A stretch of DNA of 57,281 nucleotides, taken from assembly GCA_026418625.1 (NCBI GenBank), contig JAOABA010000017.1:1-57281 (forward strand). The letters are read 5' to 3'. How positions within the stretch are numbered: position 1 is the first letter of the stretch; each line of letters opens with the position of its first letter. A program made the translations under genes and the position numbers. The stretch comes from Candidatus Kapaibacterium sp. (GTDB taxonomy: Bacteria > Bacteroidota > Ignavibacteria > Kapaibacteriales > UBA2268). The notes below the pieces were generated by a model, which saw only the letters and a program-made list of their open reading frames with translations, was not told where the DNA came from and did not search any database. Below are positions 54,584 through 57,281 of this stretch, one piece after another.

Positions 54584-56104
54584 TTATATAAATAAATTTG
54601 CTCCGGGTCCTAAAGGCAGACCAAGCAAAAACCAGACTATAAATAATAAACTCCAGATGATAAAGAATGCTATGGAGTAAGGTAGCATTGTTGAGATTAG
54701 TGTGCCGATTCCGGCTTTCTCATCATATTTATGAATAAAAGCTATGATTAAGGCAAAATAGGACATCATCGGCGAAATTATATTTGTGGCACTATCACCA
54801 ACTCTGTATGCTGCTTGGACAAGCTCGGGTGAATAACCCAGAAGCATAAACATTGGCACAAAAACCGGTGCCATAATTGCCCATTTAGCTGACGCACTCC
54901 CAATAAATAAGTTTAGGAATCCTGTAATTATGATAAACACAAGAAGTAATGGTATAGGTCCTAAGCCGGATGCTTTTAATAATAAAGCTCCTTCAACGGC
55001 AATTATCTGTCCCAAGTTTGTCCAATTAAAAAAGGCAACAAACTGAGCTGCGAAGAAAACCAAAACAATATAGGAACCAAGGCTCTCCATTGATTTGTTC
55101 ATTCCTTTTATCACGTCAGTATCTTTTTTAATAGTTTTTGCTCCAATCCCATAGGCTAATCCGCCAATAAACCCTCCAAGGAAAATGAAAGTCACTATTC
55201 CTTTCAAAAACGGAGATTTCAGAACGCTACCTGTGTTTATATCTCTTAGGAAACCATTTTCGGGAATAAGACCGATGAGTATAACCACTAAGAACAATGT
55301 CAAAGCTATTGAAGCATATATTAATCCTCTCCTTTCATCTTTGCTTATTGGTTTAATTTCTTCTTGTTCAACTTCCCCTTTGTATTTACCTAACCTTGGA
55401 ACAATGATTTTTTCTGTTACAAATGTTCCTGCTATGGCAATAAAAAAGGTGGAGACAAACATAAAGTAATAATTAACTGCTGGGTTTACTTCATAGCTTG
55501 GGTCAATAATATGGGCAGCTTCCTGTGTCAGACCTGCAAGGAGAGGGTCAATAGTTCCAAGTAATAGATTTGCACTATATCCTCCGGAAACACCAGCAAA
55601 AGCAGCAGCAAGTCCGGCAATAGGATGTCTGCCAACTGCAAGAAAAATCATTGCAGAGAGCGGCACAAGTAAAACATAACCAATTTCACTTGCTGTGTTC
55701 GATAGAATACCTGCAAATACTATAACAAATGTTAAAAGTTTCTTCGGTGCTTTAATGACAATAATGCGAAGAATTGTTCCGATTAAGCCGCTATGTTCAG
55801 CAACTGCAATTCCAAGCAGCGAAACGAGAACTGTTCCCAAAGGAGCAAAATTGGTAAAATTTGTTACAAGATTTGTAATAATTTTATGAAAACCTTCAAC
55901 AGACAAAAGATTAAGAGGTCTGACTTCTTTATTCGAACCGGGGAGTATAACAGAAAAATCAAAAAGTGAAACAAACCAAGAAAGAATAATCACTCCAACG
56001 GCAAATAAAGCAAACAGTGTTATCGGATTTGGTAACTTATTTCCAATTTTTTCAATAATAGCTAGTGATTTATCAACCAAATTCAAATTATTCTTATTTT
56101 TCAT
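54584..56104 (-). CDS. AbgT family transporter
   Basis: This 506-residue protein has about 11-13 hydrophobic segments and AbgT-family motifs ([22 protein letters not shown]-like start in [40 protein letters not shown] in parts). It also has [29 protein letters not shown] in parts and [20 protein letters not shown]. AbgT proteins import p-aminobenzoyl-glutamate for folate synthesis, or export sulfonamides in some species. The direction here is not decidable. It ends eight bases from the glmS stop on the opposite strand. Confidence 0.93.
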   Translation of the reverse strand: MKNKNNLNLVDKSLAIIEKIGNKLPNPITLFALFAVGVIILSWFVSLFDFSVILPGSNKEVRPLNLLSVEGFHKIITNLVTNFTNFAPLGTVLVSLLGIAVAEHSGLIGTILRIIVIKAPKKLLTFVIVFAGILSNTASEIGYVLLVPLSAMIFLAVGRHPIAGLAAAFAGVSGGYSANLLLGTIDPLLAGLTQEAAHIIDPSYEVNPAVNYYFMFVSTFFIAIAGTFVTEKIIVPRLGKYKGEVEQEEIKPISKDERRGLIYASIALTLFLVVILIGLIPENGFLRDINTGSVLKSPFLKGIVTFIFLGGFIGGLAYGIGAKTIKKDTDVIKGMNKSMESLGSYIVLVFFAAQFVAFFNWTNLGQIIAVEGALLLKASGLGPIPLLLVFIIITGFLNLFIGSASAKWAIMAPVFVPMFMLLGYSPELVQAAYRVGDSATNIISPMMSYFALIIAFIHKYDEKAGIGTLISTMLPYSIAFFIIWSLLFIVWFLLGLPLGPGANLFI

Positions 56105-56358
56105 CTATTTCCCAATTTTTTAGTCTTAGTTAAAATCTTATAATGAATATTAATAAAAAAGAATATTTTATTTAAATTTAAAAAATAAGATAAAAGCAGT
56201 GTTTTTACATTTTCAAAATTTTTTTTTAAGTCCTTTAAAAGTTTAATTGACTCTTAATGATAAATCAATAGAATATTTTCAAATTTTTATCATAATTTTT
56301 AATTAATTTCGTATGATAATTTATGTCATATTATTTTGAAAATATTGAAGTTTGAAGT

Positions 56359-56577
56359 ATGAGAACAACTATAAATATTGAAGATAATATTATTGATGAG
56401 ATTGTTAAGCTGTATAACGCAAAAACAAAAACATCTGCTATTAATCAAGCTCTTAAGGATTTGGTATTAGCACTGAAAAAACAAAAGCTGATAAATTTGC
56501 GTGGTAAAATTGATATTGTTGATAATCTTGATGAATTAAAAAAGATTGAATTATTCAAAGCAGGTAGCTATGAATGA
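56359..56577 (+). CDS. VapB-type antitoxin
   Basis: This 72-residue protein starts with a ribbon-helix-helix-like segment (MRTTINIEDNIIDEIVKLYNAKTKTSAINQALKDLV in parts) followed by an acidic C-terminal stretch (KIDIVDNLDELKKIELF). VapB antitoxins bind DNA with the first part and wrap the toxin with the second, so the operon probably represses itself. The stop codon overlaps the toxin start by eight bases, the usual arrangement for translational coupling. Confidence 0.9.
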   Translation: MRTTINIEDNIIDEIVKLYNAKTKTSAINQALKDLVLALKKQKLINLRGKIDIVDNLDELKKIELFKAGSYE

Positions 56578-56953
56578 AATTGTTATGATAGATTCATCTT
56601 GTTGGATTAAATTTTTAAGAAATAGTGATGAAAATATAGCTGATTTGGTTCAGAGTCTTATTCAGAAAGATTTAGCTGCTATTTGTGGAATAACAGAATT
56701 AGAAGTAATTCAAGGGGTTAAAAGCTACAAACAGGCTGAAATGATTAAAGATTTATTTTCTTCGCTTATATATTATGAATTTTCAAGGGAAGACTTTATT
56801 AATGCTGGAAATAGAATAAGAAAGCTAAGAGAAAATGGTATCACTTTAGCTATTTCCGATGTTCTCATTGCAGAACTTACAATTAGAAATAATTTAAAAT
56901 TGTTAACCACCGATAATGACTTTCGATTTATAGAAGAGTTGGTTTTTTATTAA
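56570..56953 (+). CDS. VapC-type PIN-domain ribonuclease toxin
   Basis: This 127-residue protein is a PIN-domain RNase. The acidic active-site residues are Asp8 in MIDSSCWIKFLR, Glu43 in CGITELEVIQG, Asp97 in AISDVLIAEL and Asp115 in LLTTDNDFRF. VapC toxins cut tRNA or rRNA when the antitoxin is lost. The frame is open upstream to an ATG at 56546, but the ATG at 56570 removes eight extra residues and matches the family start. It is the last gene before the repeat-rich right end. Confidence 0.93.
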   Translation: MNEIVMIDSSCWIKFLRNSDENIADLVQSLIQKDLAAICGITELEVIQGVKSYKQAEMIKDLFSSLIYYEFSREDFINAGNRIRKLRENGITLAISDVLIAELTIRNNLKLLTTDNDFRFIEELVFY

Positions 56954-57010
56954 AAATTTCTTATCCAAAGAAAATTGCTTACCCACTATTTTGTTTCAAT
57001 AAAATTTAAA

Positions 57011-57076
57011 AGTCACTCTGAACGAAGTGAAGAGTCCATTGTATCTTAATGACTTATATAATTTGGATTCTTCGCC
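57011..57076 (-). repeat. Dispersed palindromic repeat, copy 2 (inverted)
   Basis: The core at 57025-57076 is the reverse complement of 19790-19841 with 46 of 52 positions equal by eye. AGTCACTCTGA at its plus-strand left end (57011-57021) corresponds to the AGTCATTCTGA at the left end of copy 1. Opposite ends therefore match, as expected for an element with terminal inverted repeats, one of which has decayed in each copy. Confidence 0.85.
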
Positions 57077-57191
57077 TCTTGCTCCAAATGAATATTTGAC
57101 ACGCAGTCTTGAAAACAGAAGCCTTTAATAATAAAAATTATTCCAGTTTACATTGGTGATGGAAAAGTTGGGAATATTTTTTATAAGGTAG

Positions 57192-57212
57192 AGACAGGTC
57201 TTAGACCTGTCT
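57192..57212. repeat. Short perfect palindrome (REP-like hairpin)
   Basis: AGACAGGTC (57192-57200) pairs perfectly with GACCTGTCT (57204-57212) around a three-base TTA loop. It lies in a gene-free region and may be a REP-type repeat. No second copy is visible in this window. Confidence 0.6.
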
Positions 57213-57262
57213 TTACTGACGAAGTAAATATTTATAACATCATTGGTGAGTGTGTTGTATCC

Positions 57263-57281
57263 CTGTCTCTTATACACATCT
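57263..57281. other. Nextera transposon mosaic-end adapter (artefact)
   Basis: The last 19 bases, CTGTCTCTTATACACATCT, are exactly the Tn5 mosaic end used in Nextera libraries. They are untrimmed sequencing adapter, not genome. Confidence 0.97.

Larger units (their letters stand above)
56954..57262. other. Gene-free right end with repeats
   Basis: After the toxin gene no ORF or RNA gene is visible. This stretch holds the second copy of the dispersed palindromic repeat (57011-57076) and a separate perfect short palindrome (57192-57212). The window then ends in adapter sequence. Confidence 0.7.

Noticed and set aside
57263-57281. Tn5/IS50 transposon end
   Set aside because: It matches a Tn5 mosaic end exactly but sits at the very last base with no transposase, so it is a library adapter.

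Overview
This is an AT-rich bacterial chromosome fragment (roughly one third G+C by eye), about 93% coding. It most likely comes from the Bacteroidota/FCB side of the tree, with a Kapabacteria- or Ignavibacteria-like member as best guess. Three things support this. Two large secreted proteins end in type A sorting domains of the type IX secretion system. Two intergenic regions carry the Bacteroidota-type promoter (TAnnTTTG, one of them with an upstream TTTG at 19 nt). There is also a GlmU-like sugar nucleotidyltransferase of a type typical of Bacteroidetes. Some genes nevertheless have clear Shine-Dalgarno sequences. No rRNA, phage, transposase or CRISPR array is present. The last 19 bases are a Nextera transposon mosaic end, so the right end is a library artefact and the window is probably a complete assembled contig.

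Layout. 1-1688 (-): a secreted parallel beta-helix protein cut by the left edge. 1905-6350 (-): tsaD and cinA (coupled), a terminator, and rpsA. 6685-11408 (-): valS, a lone nuoF and nadD. 11653-12798 (+): a coiled-coil lipoprotein followed by a coiled-coil LysM protein, then a terminator. 12925-18151 (+): phoH, cdaA (c-di-AMP synthesis), pcm, miaA and dacB. 18148-19541 (-): def and a DUF1338 oxygenase. 19554-19943 holds a dispersed palindromic repeat. 19944-27848 (+): murD-ftsW, accD, an outer-membrane protein, hpf-hprK and dsbD. 27865-30567 (-): yidC, yidD, rnpA and rpmH, the membrane-insertion/ribosome block. 30670-32514 (-): an ATPase/DUF4276 pair that looks like an accessory, possibly defensive, module. 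32560-39821: outer-membrane and envelope genes, a T9SS-exported M1 peptidase, an aldo/keto reductase and an AmpG-like permease. 39964-40647 (+): a 58-residue basic protein, bL31 and bS18, then tRNA-His. 40913-44308 (-): a giant T9SS-exported protein with a CLCA-like metalloprotease motif. 44540-50063 (+): a membrane Fe-S oxidoreductase, an epimerase and a penicillin-acylase relative. 50069-52671 (-): pgeF and comEC. 52744-54576 (+): glmS. 54584-56104 (-): an AbgT transporter. 56359-56953 (+): a VapBC-type toxin-antitoxin pair. The right end holds a second, inverted copy of the palindromic repeat, another short palindrome and the adapter.

Most of the window is core housekeeping: translation (rpsA, valS, def, rpmH, rnpA, rpmE, rpsR, miaA, tsaD, tRNA-His, hpf) and cell-wall synthesis and remodelling (murD, ftsW, dacB, glmS, pgeF, AmpG-like permease). 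Protein export and folding (yidC, yidD, dsbD) and surface proteins make up much of the rest. The accessory interest lies in the ATPase/DUF4276 pair, the CLCA-like protein, the bL31/bS18 operon with its unknown small leader gene, the lipoprotein/LysM pair, the toxin-antitoxin pair and the repeats.
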